From: Ophiodon elongatus
Lineage: Eukaryota; Chordata; Actinopteri; Perciformes; Hexagrammidae
NCBI GenBank assembly: GCA_016806645.1
Contig: JACSYO010001685.1
Location: 983,001 to 1,047,000, forward strand
DNA length: 64,000 nucleotides
Reading direction: 5' to 3'
Within the stretch, counting starts at the first letter, position 1; each line of letters starts with the position of its first letter. Made by a program: the position numbers and the translations under genes. Shown one piece after another: positions 17,901-32,017 of the stretch. The notes below the pieces were generated by a model. That model had not been told where the DNA came from. It searched no databases and was given only the letters and a program-made list of their open reading frames with translations.

Positions 17901-19568
17901 TGGTCCTCCTGGCATGGTGCCTCCACCTCCTGCTCCCCCGGGATCAAATCAATCACGGGCACCACTACCACCTGGCATGCCCCCACCCCCGCCTATGGGC
18001 ATGCCGCCCAGAGCACCGTATGGACCTCCCATGGGTAAGCACCGTGGCATCTCCTCGAATCTTTGTTGTAAAATTAAAGTGTCTTCATCTTAAAAATGCT
18101 ACCTCGGTCATTTGTGGAGAAATGAAATGCTGATAACCTTATTCGACACATTTACTATGCAGCAAAATAGATTTAATGATTTGTAGTATTGCCTACTGTG
18201 ACAAATGAGCTGTTATGGGCAGGTTTGCTATTGGTCAACCATATTGTGTTGCTGGGTTGTCCTTGAACAATAGATTTTTAAAGGACACCGTCACCATATA
18301 TCCCTACTTCAAATACTGAAACGAGGCAACGGTTGACTCTCATGAGAGAGACGTGGTAAAATATTTGGTCCTCTATCAAAAAAGGTGTTTGTAAATCGGA
18401 CGAGATATAATATACATTGCATCATTTGACATGCCTCAAAATGGACATCATACAGTTTGACACGGATTGGAGTCAATACTTTATTAGATCCATCTCACAC
18501 ACTGTGACGTGCAGTGAACTTGTAAGATAGTTTATAGGCACCCTTTCAATCTTGAGTTTCAGCCTGATCTGGAGGTGGGTCACTGAAAGGCATACCTGAT
18601 CTGCCATTGAATATTATTTGAGGGCTTTCACAAGCTACACTAGTGAATTGAAATAGTTCAGGACTTCACAGAAAACCATGCATTTTTTAGGAGAAAACCA
18701 TGTGGAGAAACTAGGTGTATCTGGTTTCCTAGATTTGAGAGGCAAAAAGCTGGAATATGTAATAGATCATTATTAGAAATGATGTAGAACTGGCAACCTG
18801 TGCATTTTGACATTACGGTAGCTGTTTTGAGTTAAGTTAGGTGAGATGGTTGTTTCTTCTTCTACCAATAAGCTGCCTATACCAATAGAAAACCGACCAA
18901 TGACGGTTTGTACAATATCTTTAGATGTCAGTCATGCCACACTGTATGAACCTATACGTTGCTGCAGGAGGCCTCTCAAATCAGTATGCCGATGTATTTC
19001 TGCTTAAAAGACCAACTTCCAGCACTAGTATCGGCAGGTATATTTGTAAAATCTTCTGTTTTTGGTATAAAGAATTTCCCTCACTTTTTTTATCAGTTTG
19101 ACTGCTGCATGCCTGCGTGTTTTGTCCAATAATTTGTTGTGTGAACAGCAGTGATTCACACCTGACGCATCTAGGTCACCAAAGTGGTGCTCAAAAAGAA
19201 ATTCGCCCAGTGTTGGCAGGTCTGTCGATGGAGTTGGACTTCAAACGATATTTACTCTAACGCCAAACGTCGGCGTTTGATTGTTGTTTAGGACGCTGAA
19301 GCATGGTTTACTGTGGTAACCTTTGGCTGTAGTGATAGCAAATAGTCAAAGGTAAAGATATATCATGTAATGACCCTCTTGCTTCCTCTGTTTCTCAGGT
19401 CACCCCGGGCCTCCAGGTATGAGAGGACCTCCTCCCATGCCTCCACCTGGCTACGGCGCTGGCCTTCCTCCTCGTCCTCCTTTTGGCTTCCAGAGAGGAC
19501 CTCCGATGCCTCCAAGGCCCCCCGGTGTCCCACCCCGCGTTCCTATGAGAGCACCAATGCCACCATAA
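14903..19568 (+). CDS. sf3b4: Splicing factor 3b subunit 4 (SF3b49/SAP49), 6 coding exons, 398 aa
   Basis: Exons: 14903-14936, 15919-16047, 16194-16736, 17519-17677, 17873-18034 and 19399-19568. All introns are GT-AG and phase 1, giving one 1,197-nt frame. Two RNA-recognition motifs are clear. RRM1 (about residues 13-91) has RNP2 VYVGGL and RNP1-like YGFVEF. RRM2 (about 100-178) has IFIGNL and KGYAFINF. The tail from about residue 210 is Pro/Gly/Met-rich (MPPPG, GPPGM and RAPMPP repeats) and ends at PMPP-stop. SF3B4 is part of the SF3b complex of U2 snRNP in the nucleus. It binds SF3B2 and contacts pre-mRNA upstream of the branch point. The protein is slightly shorter than human SF3B4 (424 aa), with the difference in the tail. 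An AATAAA at 19713-19718 is the likely poly(A) signal. Confidence 0.97.
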
Positions 19569-19712
19569 TCCGTCTCGAGCTGCAGAAACGGGCTCTCATC
19601 TTTTTGTTTTTTAAGCATCTTACGATCTACTCAAGTTTGTAATAGTGACAATAATTTAACCCCGTTTGTATTTTTTTTTTTCTGGTCGTTGTACAGATGA
19701 AGACCTTCGCCG

Positions 19713-19718
19713 AATAAA
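19713..19718 (+). terminator. sf3b4 polyadenylation signal AATAAA
   Basis: A canonical hexamer lies about 145 bases after the sf3b4 stop, followed by T-rich sequence. It is the first AATAAA downstream of the gene and gives a short 3' UTR. Confidence 0.6.
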
Positions 19719-21099
19719 GTTTTTAGTACAAGTTTCTCACCCACTAATATTACTTATAACGATTTGTGTGTTTCTTGTGAATCCCATGGTAATGCCCCCT
19801 TTTTATGGCAGACATTTTGACATGTCACAAAAGGGAAAGTAAAGGTGTGATTAACATTGTTAATAGCTGTTTTTTTTTTTTTTATGTTTTTTAAATAATA
19901 TCCCCTTTCCCTGGCTGCCTACTCACTGGCATTTCTTGTTGGGACACTTAAGTTAAATGGAGACGTCAGTAATGTGGTTTGGTCCTACCTGTGGTTATAC
20001 TGTTGTCTTATACTGCAAGTTAAAATGCCTGCTGTTGGGAAAAGGCCAATACATTTAGACATTTCTTTTGTCTCGTGAACAGGAGGGGAGTTTGGTCCGA
20101 TCGTGGTTAAAAGGACTAATTTAATGAGTAGTAGTTGTCCTTCATGTTTTCAGCACCCAGCGATACATAAAGTAGTTATGTATGCCCACCTAGATCGGAT
20201 ACTACATACAAATATTGCTTACATGTTAATTAATTGTACATATGTATCACACTGACATTAGCCATTCTGCATAATGTATAATTTAAAAAATATATATTTT
20301 TCCCACTGTGCCCTACTTCAGTTACATGAATGCAGGATTGTTACTGAGAGTATTTTTACATTGTGCATACTACTTTAAATACTACTTCATCACTGGCTAT
20401 TAAGATGAAGACTAGGCCTGTCCAATATATAGGAACATACGGTGCTCCCCAAAACAAAATGAAGGATTTTCTCCCTCACATGGTCCAACAAAGCCTGTCG
20501 ATTAGGACAGTGGGTATAACCACAATATTAAAAAAAATGTTTAGTTAAGTTTCACCAATCTCAGTGAGAGGTAGTTGGGTAGAATTTAGACAGAAGTTAT
20601 CCTGCACATTGCACTAATACACAGCCTGATGCGTTTGAAGACTACACACAACCAGAATAGTATTCCTTATATCCACAGAGACATTTTATTTGAATGGCAC
20701 ATGTGACGACATCACACTGTCTGTTCAGAGAGCGTACGTTTCTTCATAGCAGGGCTTGATGCAGTATAAGGGATCAAGAACATGGCAAGTGGTTGGCATG
20801 GCAACAGGAGTCAGGTGCGCTTGCACGTGTGTGTTGTCTGTGCACACAATTTGATATTCATGTATACAGACAATTATCTGTTTGAGAGAAAAAAACGTAC
20901 GAAAATAAGGCGTTTGTGTGCGCATGCGTCCTTAGGTAGCCTGTACATGTACAGTGAGTAATGAGTTCAGTGTTGCCCGACACGGTATGCACAAACGTAA
21001 CACCAGATCAGGAAAAATGTGTAATTTAAATGGGGAAATGAGAAAATGTGCGCAGATTGTGTGCAGATATGCGCCAAACCCCTCCAGATACGAATGCGT

Positions 21100-21321
21100 T
21101 AATGTGCTCGTGAGCTCGTGAGGGTTTGCATGGGGGGAGGGGACCCCTGCACATCAGTGTGTGCGTGCGTGCGCGTGGATGGCGTGGGCTTCTCTCCTCC
21201 TAACCGCACAGCATCATCACTCGGTTCGCACCAACAGCCTCGTACGCATCCTCCTCCTCCTCCTCCTCCTCCTCCTCATCACCATCTCCGGGTTGAAGAG
21301 GGACCACATCGCAGGAATAAA
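21100..21321 (+). promoter_or_regulatory. Possible sv2a promoter / non-coding first exon
   Basis: This is a local GC- and CpG-rich patch in AT-rich DNA, with a (TCC)n run at 21249-21277. It ends at a good donor, 'ataaag|gtgagc' at about 21321. A matching acceptor 'ctccacag|acataa' lies at 24614/24615, 127 bases before the sv2a ATG with no intervening splice signal. A 5' UTR split by a ~3.3 kb intron is the simplest reading but rests only on splice motifs. Confidence 0.35.
21249..21277 (+). repeat. (TCC)n trinucleotide microsatellite
   Basis: About ten uninterrupted CCT/TCC units occur in the GC-rich patch upstream of sv2a. A TCC run in a putative 5' UTR or promoter can form a purine-pyrimidine triplex. 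No coding frame here is supported. Confidence 0.85.
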
Positions 21322-24214
21322 GGTGAGCTTGAATATAACGTGAATGACAATTAGCGACGTATTTGGTTTTCTAGCTTCTTATATATATTTATGTCTTTGC
21401 ATGAAGACATCTTGAGTGAGAGACGACGGGCGTTTGCATCACACAGCAATTAAGATCGATTTTGTGAGTCGATGGCCTATAATCTAATCCACGTCGTGAC
21501 AAGCTGCTGGCAGTGTGATTTCGGAGAATTAGCACAGATGTCAGGATGCCAGCGAGCAGACAATGTAACAGATGTATGTTTTAATCTGGTCGTGTTTGTG
21601 GGCTCTGTAAATTGGCCTGTTAGCGACATGGCCTTTTTTTTCTTCTTCTTAACATCAATGATTTTGACTAAGCTGGATGCTTGAATTTACACATATTTAA
21701 TCAGACTCTTGAATTCACATTCTTGCTGCCCCTTTTAGGCAATTGCTGCTACTAAAAAATAACAATTGTGTAAGAAACTAAAACAGCCCAAATATGATAA
21801 CCTGTTTATAGGCCTGCATGAGATACTATTAGGAGAACGGTTGGTGTTATTTCTATGGCGTTATATGTTATCTTACATTATTCCAAATGCCACTTAATAA
21901 TCAGATAGAACCCCCCAGTAATAATAAGCTTGCTTGGCCTTGCAAAGGAAATGATAAGCTGATGCCGATTGATTTTTTAATGGGGGAGGAAATAAAGGCA
22001 GAAAAAATAAAAGGGTTGCTCAAACCACAGAGCAGTATAATATCCATCTTCCTCATCCTCATCTTGCTCCTTCCTGACGGGGCTGTGTGTTGTAGGCTGC
22101 AGGGGCCTGTAGAGATGCTGTCAACTTGACAACAGGGACGAAATGAGAAAAGTGGGTTTAAAGCCTTTGTTTGAGTCTGACTTGGGACCTCCTTTACACT
22201 CTAGTTTCTGTATGAAAAGACGTAAAAATGGAAATTATTTAGTGCATTTGTAGGTTACTTGTTGCATTAAGGATTCAGTCGTGTGGATAGTAGCTGTCTG
22301 TTCTATCTAACCATCTATCCATCCATCCATCTAATAGTCATTACTGACCTTAAAGCACATTATTGAGTTTATTGAGGTTCATTTCTATTACACCCTTACA
22401 GAGAATGATTATTTTCCTCGCATTTAGTCTTCTGAAATAATACGAACGTGCTTTGCTTTCTATATTGTGCAACTATACTCTCCTGACTACAGGCCTGTAA
22501 CTGCTTGAAGCCACGACGTTATTAGGTTAGTGTCTGACAGTTTAGCCTGGCTGACCAGGCCTGTGGGGTTCCTTTGATCTGTGCCAGTAAATCTGCTCAT
22601 CGTGCTGACAGTGAAGGATCTGTGACTGGTGATGATGTTTGAATCAAATGTAACATAAACAAATCAAACATATGTATTGTGCATTGGCCAGGATAAGGAT
22701 GCTGGCACAGGTATACCGTATCTTAGATAATTATGAATATAAAACCATGGTAAATCAACGTGGTAAAACATACCTTCTCTCTCGGTTTCACGCTTTACAG
22801 CACTAGAGCGTGATTTTGGTCTTAACTGCACCACAAACAAACAATAATTTGGTTTTTACATTGTGATAAACAAATACATCATTAGATGAACATCTCGTCT
22901 GCACAACTCAGGGCTGTGGCTGTCACTGCGGACATGGATTTCATACTCAGTATTTGTTTATGTTAATTTGGACATCTTAACCTACAGAGCAGTTTTGTCC
23001 TCTGTAATTGCACATGGTGTGTTTTAAAGGCTTATGCTAATATTTATAGGCTGAAAGTTGTTTTTGTTTTCACAGTCTTTACTCCAAAAACATTAAAATA
23101 TATATAAATATGATAGGATTTAATATTTCATAGTGTTTTGCTGTTGCAGAGTAGAGGAGGCTTTGAAGTAGCATTTAGACTCTCACATAGGGAGATACAA
23201 TTTACAAAAAATTAAAAATAAAAGAAATGAGAAACAAATTTAATACCATAAAATTTCACAGGTTTCTTTTTTGTGGCTGACCCCTGAACTCAGCGTATAT
23301 GAAATCCTGTCCCTGGCCCTGGTATACCTGGCAGACATTTAAAGCCCTGTCAGACCATTATTACCTGTCAGACCTCGTTTCTGAAACGGGTCAAAGGGAG
23401 CGTAGCAGTGATGTCTCTCATTCTGTCTGTTGTTTCACTGCACCGCTAAACCAAAGGGACATTTTGTTTTTTTGGCATGGCGACCTCACAGCATCCTAAT
23501 AAAACAGCATATGGATGTGGGAATCATCAGTGAACTACACGAGTCAGTGCCTTTTTCAAAAGGAGATGTGATACTGCAGCAAACAGATAAAATGGACATC
23601 AGTTTTTCCAGCTTCTTTTTCTCAATTTCAAGCCTCATTTGTTTTGGCACACAGCTCCCCTGCAGTCTTTTTGAATTAAGAAACGTATACGTATTGCTTC
23701 AATATCGTTAATGCATTTTTTAATCGCTTAAAGTGTTGAAAAACATTGCATGTTAGTGCAGGATTTTGTGAGCAGTCTTTCAAGGGATTAATGACGAGGT
23801 GATAATATGTATTATAGGAGGGCCTCATAAACAGTGATCTGTAAGGCCGTCACTGATCAGTCACATTACAGTTGAGTCATGGTCACGTATACTATAGCTC
23901 TTCACCATGAAATTCTGCACCAAGAAACAACTATTAAATATCACTCTCACCATTCAAGGTCTCGATGTCTCGCTCTGTAATTACTTCTCAGGCTCGTCTG
24001 TGACTCAGCAGTGAACACATGCTGGGCAGATATGGAAATGCAACAGTTGTATTCTGGAAAGATCTCATTAAAAGCTTGTTTGGTGGTTTGGTTAGCGCAG
24101 TGAAAAAAAAGTGAAATTAACGGTTTGAAGAAAAAAGACGCCCCTCCTACACAGAAACAGTACACCTCGACTGAAAGAGACACAAAACGACTACAAACAA
24201 CAGATGTTGTCAAT

Positions 24215-24410
24215 GCATCGTTTTTGTTTTATTGTCTTTGTGGTAGTCTTGCATCTCCCTCTCTGTTTCTTTGTAGTCATTTTGTGTCTCTTAGCTCAAT
24301 ATGGCACCTCTTTGTTGCCATTTTGCCTCTATTTGTTGTCACTTTGTAGTAATTTTGTGTCTCTTTGGGGTCATTTTGCGCCCCCTTGCAGTAATTTTGT
24401 TTTCTAAGAA
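24215..24410 (+). repeat. Degenerate minisatellite, unit about 24 bp (TTTGTAGTCATTTTGTGTCTC-like)
   Basis: Successive phrases 'tttgtagtcattttgtgtctctt', 'tttgttgccattttgcctcta', 'tttgtagtaattttgtgtctcttt' and 'gcagtaattttgtt' show a diverged tandem array. It generates spurious open frames on the + strand. Arrays of this kind are frequent in teleost genomes. Confidence 0.7.
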
Positions 24411-24741
24411 AGTAATTTAATTTCATCAGTCAGACAGAGGCACAGGCCCGGAGGCCTAAGGGCTCAGGGTCCATTCAGGAATCCATCCAATGTAATGAGT
24501 CACCAGAAATGGGGACTGATGCTTTTGAAGCTCCTATCAAATGCCTCTCTCCACCACATGTAGACATTAAAATGATACAAGATTGACCATTTTATATTTC
24601 CATTTTCTCCACAGACATAATACGAGCCTGTTGTCAGTCGAGTGACCACTCTTCAGCTCGTGAGGTCTACCCCGAACATACTGAAGCTTCAGGTGGCCTC
24701 TCCATCTTTGAACACATTTGCATCTTCTGAACCTCTTTAAA

Positions 24742-27545
24742 ATGGAGGAAGGCTACCAAAACCGGAATGCCTTGATGAAAGGCGCCAAAGACATTGCTAA
24801 AGAAGTCAAGCGGCAAGCATCTAAGAAGGTCGGCCGTTCAGTGGATCGGGTGACCGATGAGTACAGCAAGCGCTCCTACAACCGGTTTGAAGAGGATGAT
24901 GATGATTACCCCACACAGGGAAGCCAGGACACAGGCTATTACCGTGGAGACAGCCAGGCGGCCAACGACGATGAGGGCGCCCACAGTGACTCCACAGAGG
25001 GTCACGATGAAGATGATGAGATCTACGAGGGCGAGTACCAAGGAATTCCCCGGGCTGAATCAGGCAAGGGCAGCCTGGCTGGAGGTCCGGGCTCGGTGAG
25101 GGCCGGCGCTCAGCAGTTTACAGATATCGAAGTGTCCGAGGGTGAGAGGAGGAAGGACCAGGAAGAGCTGGCTCAACAGTACGAGACCATTTTACAAGAG
25201 TGTGGTCATGGAAGGTTCCAGTGGACCCTGTACTTTGTGCTGGGGCTGGCTCTCATGGCAGACGGTGTTGAGATCTTCGTGGTCGGGTTCGTCCTGCCGA
25301 GTGCTGAGAAGGACATGTGCTTGTCTGAACCTAACAAGAGCATGCTAGGTAAGACTCTTTTACAGTTTCTCCTCCTTCTATTGTGAGGAAGAAGGATAAG
25401 GCTTTATATTGACTATATTTTTCTTACAGTCAACAAATCTCCAAAACCAACCTACTAACAAGTATTGGCTGTGCTCTGGCTGCATATTTGCGACCGTTTT
25501 TTAAAGGTTTATGTCTTCAGTTTCTTGGGGCTGAGAGACAAACTAACTTTATTATTAACATTATTGGTTTTGGTGTGTTCATGAGATTTGTTGACAATTA
25601 TAAAAGCTGTTGTCTTGAGAGTCCCGCTGTCAGTAGAGTAAGCATGAAGCTGAAAAGCCCATAATCTTAACAGTAGGAATAAAAAAAGAAAGACAGGAAA
25701 TAGTTCATTTTGTTGCTGTAATAGTTTAATTTCCTTTGCTCTCTCCACAGGTCTGATTGTATATTTTGGGATGATGGTTGGGGCTTTCCTCTGGGGGGCT
25801 CTGGCTGACCGGATAGGCCGTCGACAGTCTCTTCTCATCTCTCTCTCCATCAATAGTATCTTCTCCTTCTTCTCCTCCTTCGTCCAGGGATACAGCACCT
25901 TTCTGTTTTGCCGACTCCTCTCAGGTGTTGGGTAAGTTGAAAATCATTGTTTTTCTTATTCTGATCTGATTTGCTTCACTGTTGGATATGTTTTAGTTTA
26001 CAGGAAGTGAAGGTCTACAGTACAATGCAGGACAAAGGGAAACATACCCCTTTAACAATAGTTAATATTTGTTTTATTTTAAACTAATTACATAAATCAT
26101 ACATTTCAATAATGTATGTCTGTAGAGGAATGATTTAAGTATAGTCTACTTCTTTTGCAGTTTAAAAGCTAATTTCTAACCAACACAGTGAGAGGCTATG
26201 ATTTGAAAATTAGTTTATAATTAGCAATACATTTTGCTCTTGGTTCTGAGTACAAAATGATTTTAATCTTGCAACCTAAACTCTGTGCTTAAACTCTTTA
26301 ACACAAGGACTCTGTTGGTTTGTGATCTTTGCAGGATTGGTGGCTCGATCCCTATCGTGTTTTCCTACTATTCTGAATTTCTGTCCCAAGAGAAGCGTGG
26401 TGAGCACCTCAGTTGGCTCTGTATGTTCTGGATGATTGGGGGAATATATGCATCTGCCATGGCCTGGGCTATAATCCCACATTATGGTGAGTACAGTGAC
26501 CAACCCCTGAATTTACTAGGCTATTTTCTGGTACTTCTGCACTGTCCAAGCTAGCTGATCGTCTTCATTTTGACACTTACTGTAAAGCAATAGTTAAACA
26601 TTTTGGGGAAAATCCCAAAATAATAATACAGTCTTCAGACATGAGAGTGGTATCAATCCTCTTATTTAACTCTCCCTCAGAAAGCGAATAAGTGCATTTC
26701 CCAAAATGTCCAATGATTGCTTTATATAAAATATTTTTACAGCAAACAAAGTGTAAGTCTTGCACAGCCAGTGTTCAGCGCTGAAGAAAAGTGCACTGTG
26801 GCTGACCTCTGACTTCCCCTGAGGGAGGAAAAATAAGACCATGGTTCATACAGTGTCACATCAAATAAAATATATTCCAGCCTGTGCTGTATAAATATTG
26901 ATTGTCTGACCTTATTCGTTATTGTCGTGACTCACATTTGTAGGGAAAAGCGAAAGCATAAGGTGTGAGCTCATTTCTTTGTGTTGGTTGTTTTTGTCTT
27001 CTCAGGATGGAGTTTCCAGATGGGCTCGGCGTATCAGTTCCATAGCTGGCGTGTGTTTGTGTTAGTGTGCGCTTTTCCCTCTGTTGCAGCCATTGCTGCC
27101 CTCAGCGCCATGCCAGAGAGCCCACGCTTCTACTTAGAGGTTAGCAGATGTGCTTGTTGACAACAGTCTGACTGTGTTAGCTGTTTTTTTCTCATGTATG
27201 AGTCATTACAAATATGGAATATGTGGAGTAAAGATTTTAAATGAATGAGAATTAATGCATACCAATATCATAGAAAGGTATGACGTTTACTTTTCTTTCA
27301 AACAGAATGGAAAACATGACGAAGGCTGGATGATTCTGAAGCAAGTTCACGACACTAACATGCGCGCAAAGGGACACCCGGAGAAGGTGTTTTCTGTGAG
27401 TATCTCTGGCAAAATATTTTTTTATTAAATCATATTGTTTAGATGAGCTCACAAGCAACACTTTTACGTTTTGGTGCTCTCTATGACTTTATTAGATAGC
27501 CGACATCTTGAGAGATGACAAGTGAGGAGGAGGGAGCGAGGGAGA

Positions 27546-27612
<67 letters not shown>

Positions 27613-30600
27613 GGAATGACATGCAAAAAAGGTCACTGGCCAGCTGCAGAGTTAATAAACTTCTCCAGTTAACGCAGTTTGAACCATTTTCACCTGGGAT
27701 CACAGGCGTAGACTTATTCCAACAAATAATTAGCCTAAAGTTGATGCAAAGAAAACAATGACAAATTAAATTTTCATCCAAAATCTAAACAGGTCAGGTG
27801 TCTGGTGCATTGAAATAGGTTCCCTTTTACTCTGAAATCGTTACCACTTTTATAGATAAGGGCCAAACAACATTGGCTTCCACATTTCTTCTATATATTT
27901 CAGTGTGTCGGCATAATAAAGAAACAACAACAATATGTGGTGAAAGGTACAACATGTAGTATTTTCCAAAAGACATATTTTTGTGAAGAATCACTCACTG
28001 TAGCGCTCAATTAAGGCTACAATGCAACTTTTCCACATCCCAGACATTATCATCAGGCTTTAAATTAACATTAAATGTCAGACAAGTTGTGGCTTTCAAG
28101 AGCGGTAATGCATTCAACAATATAATTTATAATAGTTTGCTTCTTCCTTTACCTCTCACTGTGTTATCTGCCTGACATTCCTCTATGGAGGACACACCAC
28201 CAGGAGGAAGAGTTTCAGGAAGTCTTTTCAGAAATGCCAAATACAACCAAAATGTATTTCTTGACATCTGGCTGAAGGGTTTGAACCTCTTTCATCCAAG
28301 GTCACCACAATTAAGACGGTGAAGCAGATGGACGAGTTGGTGGACATTGGCACCGATACTCCAGTCTGGCACCGCTACAGGATGAAGATTATCAGCCTCT
28401 CCCACCAGGTGAGTGGAGGAGATTTGATGTTATGCAAATCCAAAAACTGTGACCAAGTTTTAAAAGCATGAAATAAAACATCATTGAGATCAAATCTGAG
28501 ATCACTGCTCATTTAAAAACACATTTTTACAGTTAATGTACCAGAGGACGGGGCTGTGATCTTTTACAGCTTGGGGCTTGCTGTAAAAGGCCTCAGCGGA
28601 GCTGCATAGATTGAATGAACCATGTGGATGAAGTCCAAGAGTAGCCAAGAAGTTAAAAATGCCGTCTTTTCATTATTTTTCTGGTTTTATGTGTGAATTA
28701 AACTGAAAAATCAACAAATGTTTTTTCAGCCTTATCCACATTGCTTTTTGTCTCCTAAAATTGAATTTGGAGAAACAAACGAGCATTTCTTTGCCAACAG
28801 TGAAATTATTAACACATATTTTATGTTTTGTATTTGAGTATCTCGTGTTTAAGCTCGTGTTTTTTATTGTGTTGCACATTGTTGCAGCACCACTGCTCCA
28901 GGCAGAAACTTGTCCACCTTTGTGCCTAATTTAAATTTGCATTCAGCCTACGTTCTGCTGCTCACCTACACCCTCCATTTTCTTCTGAATCTGCTTCTGC
29001 ACCACGTGCTTAATGCCTACTGTGAAAAGTCTTCACTCTTAATGTGGAAGCTGTAACGATGTAGTTTCAAGTGGAAGTCAACGAGGGTCCATACAAAGAT
29101 CTGTGGAAGGAGGGAATTTTTGAGGAAACCAGCTTGGCGGCGGTCATGTTGCATTTGAGTTTTACCTCCTATTTATAAACTTAATTCCAGCACTACAAGT
29201 TGCATGTTACTGCTCAGAAATGACCGCTGGAGTCATTAAATTGCAATGTGTGTCAAAATAACATAATCCCATGAGAAGTTTAACTCTGGTTTTCTTGTTC
29301 ACATGTCGCAGATACGGAATAACATCGTTGCCTGCTTCAGCCCAGAATATAAACGGACGACTTTCATGCTCATGGCTGTTTGGTTCACCATGTCTTTCAG
29401 GTAAACTAAAGACTCATAAAACCTTTGCTATGTGGCGAATCTCGTTCACTTTTGAGGCATATTTCATCTCTCCTGACTCTCAATACTTTGCAGCTATTAC
29501 GGTCTGACGGTGTGGTTCCCAGACATGATCAAGTACATCCAGAAGCAGGAATATGAATCACGCACAAAGACCTTCACCAAGGAACGAGTGGAGCATGTCA
29601 CTTTTAACTTCACGCTGGAAAACCAAGTGCATCTTGAAGGACACTACTTCAATGACAAGTAAGTGTTTTGTGAGCTGCCGGTTTTTTGGTGAGGCAGTTT
29701 TACATTTCAATTCTATGGAAGAAAACGCTTTGCTGAAAACCTGTGACCTGTTTACTAGGTTCCTCAACCTGAAGATGAAGTCCATGGTGTTTGAAGACTC
29801 AGTGTTTGAGGAGTGCTACTTTGAGGACATCACCTCCATACACACCATCTTTAAAAACTGCACCTTTGTTGCAAGTTTGTTCTACAACACAGGTAAATAT
29901 GATCAGAAATCTTTCGGTGTGTTCAGTATTGATATGCACAGAGGTCAATTGTTTGTTTTTTTTCAATAATTCTGTCTCTAAAATGTCACGAAAATATGTA
30001 ACATGTCTATCAAAAGCACATAGAGCTCAATATATTCAATATTAACCAGCCATAGTGATTAATCTATTTACATATCCAGCAAACACAGAGAAACATTAGC
30101 ATTCATTTAAACTCCAATTTTTGGACACCCAACAAATAATAGTCTAATATTCACTCTCCTTTCAGCTCTCTATCTGTTAAATGGTTCACTATATTCACAC
30201 ACTAGTCACTAACTTTGTCTGCCTGCCTTTGGGTGCTGGGCAGGAAGCAAACCGCGGGTTTAACAGACTCGTTTTGCTGAACACAGCTGATGAGATCAGT
30301 GAGACTGAACCAAAACAGTAAAGTGATGTAAAACCAAAGCAATGAGTTAAAAGACACTAAAACGCTCTGTAGAGCTAAGGGGAAAAGCAGTCAGGTGATA
30401 ATTATATGTGAGCATTACTACATATAGTCATTCGATACATTGTTAGTGTAAATATATTGATAATTTCAGCTTTAAAATGATGTGAAACACTTTGGGTAAA
30501 CTGTTTTTAATGATATTTATAGCCCACTTTCATTACACAGCTGCTCCGGAAAAAACACTAATCATTTTAGAATAAATATGAATTTTCAGTACAGTATTTC

Positions 30601-31964
30601 AGAAAAAATATAGAAAAGATAAAACACAGATGTTCAGCAGGACTGCAACCATGGAAACATTCTGCTGCTAGTATCCCTGGGTTACGCTGCAGAGGACTGT
30701 TGCCCGAGCAACATAAACAAATCCAGAGAGCAGAGTGATGCAATTAGCTGTGAAACAACTTCATGATCACGAAAACACAGACGTGCGAATGCGTTTGGTG
30801 GATAATCAGAACCAGTAACTATAGCTCATTTATATGTGAATGCTTTGTATATAAGTGAGTAACTGTACACAACAATGCACACACAAGTGTGGAGTTTTTG
30901 GTGCAATAGAGAGCATTTTGCTGAATGGTTTTAATTTCTGCGTGTTTGCTTTCGATCAATATATCAGTTTCTGCCAAAAAAACAGAGAAGCTCTTGAATC
31001 CCAACAGAAACCGCCTCAGCAGCTTTTACAGCAGCAGCATCTCCTCATCCCCGAAGCCAACAATACATTCTTTTATGTTTATGTCATTTGGACATCTATA
31101 AATAGAAGATTATTCAGCACTTTTAAGTCTGCCTGGCTCCCTGTAATGGAACTGTTATTGGTTATTGGTATGGAAGCAGTTTCAGCAGCGTCGTCAGAAA
31201 ATCTAATCATGTAGTTTCCGCGGCTGTAGGCATCAAAGTATAAACAGAGAATAAGGTAACAGGCCTTGTAACCTCTTCTGTTTTCCCCCCCTGTTATTAA
31301 TTTTTTTAAAGTTCATAGTGATGGACGCCGTGTCTTATGTTTAATCTCTGCCTGAAAGGGATTGTGATTAAAAACAGCCTCTGGCAGAAGATTGGTTGTG
31401 TGGTGGCTGTCCTTTTGCTGAGAGACCATTCAATCCACAAGTGTGTATGATTTGGTTTCAGGAAGTCAGATGCTCTTCTTCCAGAAGAAATATGCTTTCC
31501 GTAATGATGATAGTATAACTAAAACATTATAAACATTATGTAAATATACATAAAGTCACGTTAAGTTTCATTGATAAAGACCTGATATAATACATTAAGG
31601 TTTATCTGTACTACAATATTTGCTATAAAGAGCACTGTCCCTTTTTTGGTTAATATTAACTTCTAGCATCTTTGAGATGATAAACTGTAAATAAAAACAT
31701 AGATTTTACCCGGAAAGTAAGATTTTCCATCCTTGAGGAATGTCTCCTGCATGCAAACAAACTCTGTAAATAAGCCTCAGGTGAATTAAATGAGTGTGTA
31801 AAAAATGTACATTTAGAAAACAGAGATTTAAACATGAAACTTTAAAAGTTAGAGGAACCAAAGTAGGATTTATAAAAACCCATCACCAATGGTAATTATA
31901 CAGTTGCATTTATGTCATATCATTTCTCAAGTATTCATTTGAGAGCAATAACACCTCTCTCTTT

Positions 31965-32017
<53 letters not shown>

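Larger units (their letters stand above)
19719..24614. other. Intergenic region between sf3b4 and sv2a, with possible sv2a 5' sequence
   Basis: No coding exon is recognisable. The region holds a CpG- and TCC-rich island at about 21.1-21.35 kb, discussed separately as a possible sv2a promoter or first exon. It also holds a small ATCC run near 22.31-22.33 kb and a degenerate 'TTTGTAGTCATTTTGTGTCTC' minisatellite at about 24.2-24.41 kb. The remainder is AT-rich with scattered short open frames and no family signature. Confidence 0.5.

Noticed and set aside
27464..27781. 105-codon frame rich in Ser-Leu and the opposite Arg-Glu frame
   Set aside because: Produced by the (GA)n/(CT)n microsatellite.
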